Shown piece by piece: positions 5,411 through 5,549 of a DNA stretch of 5,549 nt. The notes beneath the pieces were generated by a model. That model searched no databases and was not told the origin of the DNA. It saw nothing but the letters and a program-made list of their open reading frames with translations. The translations under genes and the position numbers were made by a program. The stretch's first letter is position 1. Each line of letters opens with the position of its first letter. Source of the DNA: JAJTHJ01 sp046316025 (GTDB lineage: Bacteria; Pseudomonadota; Gammaproteobacteria; Burkholderiales; Burkholderiaceae_F); NCBI GenBank assembly GCA_046316025.1, contig JBKCXU010000041.1, forward strand, positions 1-5,549, given 5' to 3'.

Positions 5411-5549
5411 TGCGTATTTCAGCCCATCGTAGACGGCATTTCAGGCCGATCGTAGACGGCATTTCAAGTTGATCGTGGACGCTGTTTCAGCGTGATCGTG
5501 GACGGGGTTTCAGGCGGATCGTGGACGATCCGGGAGCGCGCAGGCGATC
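5411..5549. mobile_element. Probable end of an IS21-type insertion sequence, truncated by the window
   Basis: IS21-family ends carry several internal copies of a terminal repeat of about 20 bp, outside the istA/istB genes. The five repeats here, directly after a gene terminator and with no coding frame, fit that layout. A tip at TGCG (5411) is proposed because family ends begin with TG. No transposase is visible, so the family call rests on the repeat layout and on recalled similarity of the GATCGTGGAC/TTTCAG text. Confidence 0.45.
5417..5530 (+). repeat. Five tandem 22-23-bp direct repeats
   Basis: Units start at 5417, 5439, 5462, 5485 and 5508, so the spacing is 22, 23, 23 and 23 bp. Each unit reads TTTCAG (TTTCAA once), about three variable bases, then GATCGTRGACG (the first unit has CATCGTAGACG), then two or three free bases. 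The first two units have A and the last three have G at the R position. They could be transposase-binding repeats of an insertion sequence or, less likely, iteron-like protein-binding sites. Confidence 0.8.

Noticed and set aside
5417..5530. CRISPR array
   Set aside because: The 23-bp units are tandem, with only about three variable internal bases and no spacers of 25-40 bp.

Overview
The window is very GC-rich and tightly packed, with all supported genes on the + strand. It looks like part of the backbone of a large mobile element (an integrative conjugative element or a plasmid) from a high-GC beta- or gammaproteobacterium. This is inferred from gene content: a long ParB-like protein, a plasmid-style single-stranded DNA-binding protein (SSB), an orphan DNA methyltransferase and several small accessory proteins. 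There are no ribosomal, tRNA or central-metabolism genes. No integrase, relaxase or type IV secretion gene is visible, so the exact type of element is not proven.

Layout. Positions 1-153 hold a structured leader, followed by a 638-residue ParB-family gene (154-2070). A strong GC hairpin (2080-2116) follows the gene. Next comes an AT-rich island with a perfect 10+1+10 bp palindrome (2132-2152) overlapping the -35 box of a good sigma70-type promoter. That promoter faces a three-gene operon: a small protein with a possible Rmf/CrpP-like core (2194-2472), ssb (2508-2927) and a HELAH zinc-metalloprotease-like protein with a possible winged-helix C-terminus (2933-3595). A gap of about 500 bp without a credible gene follows (3596-4096). 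Its last third is a second copy of the structured leader. This leads into a second operon: a beta-class DNA methyltransferase (4097-4765) and two small proteins joined by ATGA start/stop overlaps (4762-5052 and 5049-5357). A long GC hairpin closes the operon (5367-5396). The right edge carries five tandem copies of a roughly 23-bp repeat (5417-5530), probably the end of an IS21-type insertion sequence whose body lies outside the window.

The most interesting feature is the leader present twice, once upstream of parB and once upstream of the methyltransferase. Each copy can form a hairpin of 8-9 bp whose loop contains AACCTACC. That loop can pair over 8 bp with GGTGGGTT about 10 nt downstream of the hairpin, giving an H-type pseudoknot. 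In both copies the pseudoknot ends exactly 26 nt before the start codon, provided the methyltransferase starts at GTG 4097. The flanking genes are unrelated and the bases between the conserved blocks have diverged, so the shared structure looks like a cis-regulatory RNA that coordinates separate operons of one mobile element.

Together the genes suggest a DNA-maintenance module: a centromere- or DNA-binding protein, ssDNA protection, DNA modification and small modulators. It would be controlled at two levels, by a palindromic operator at one promoter and by a shared RNA fold at two others.
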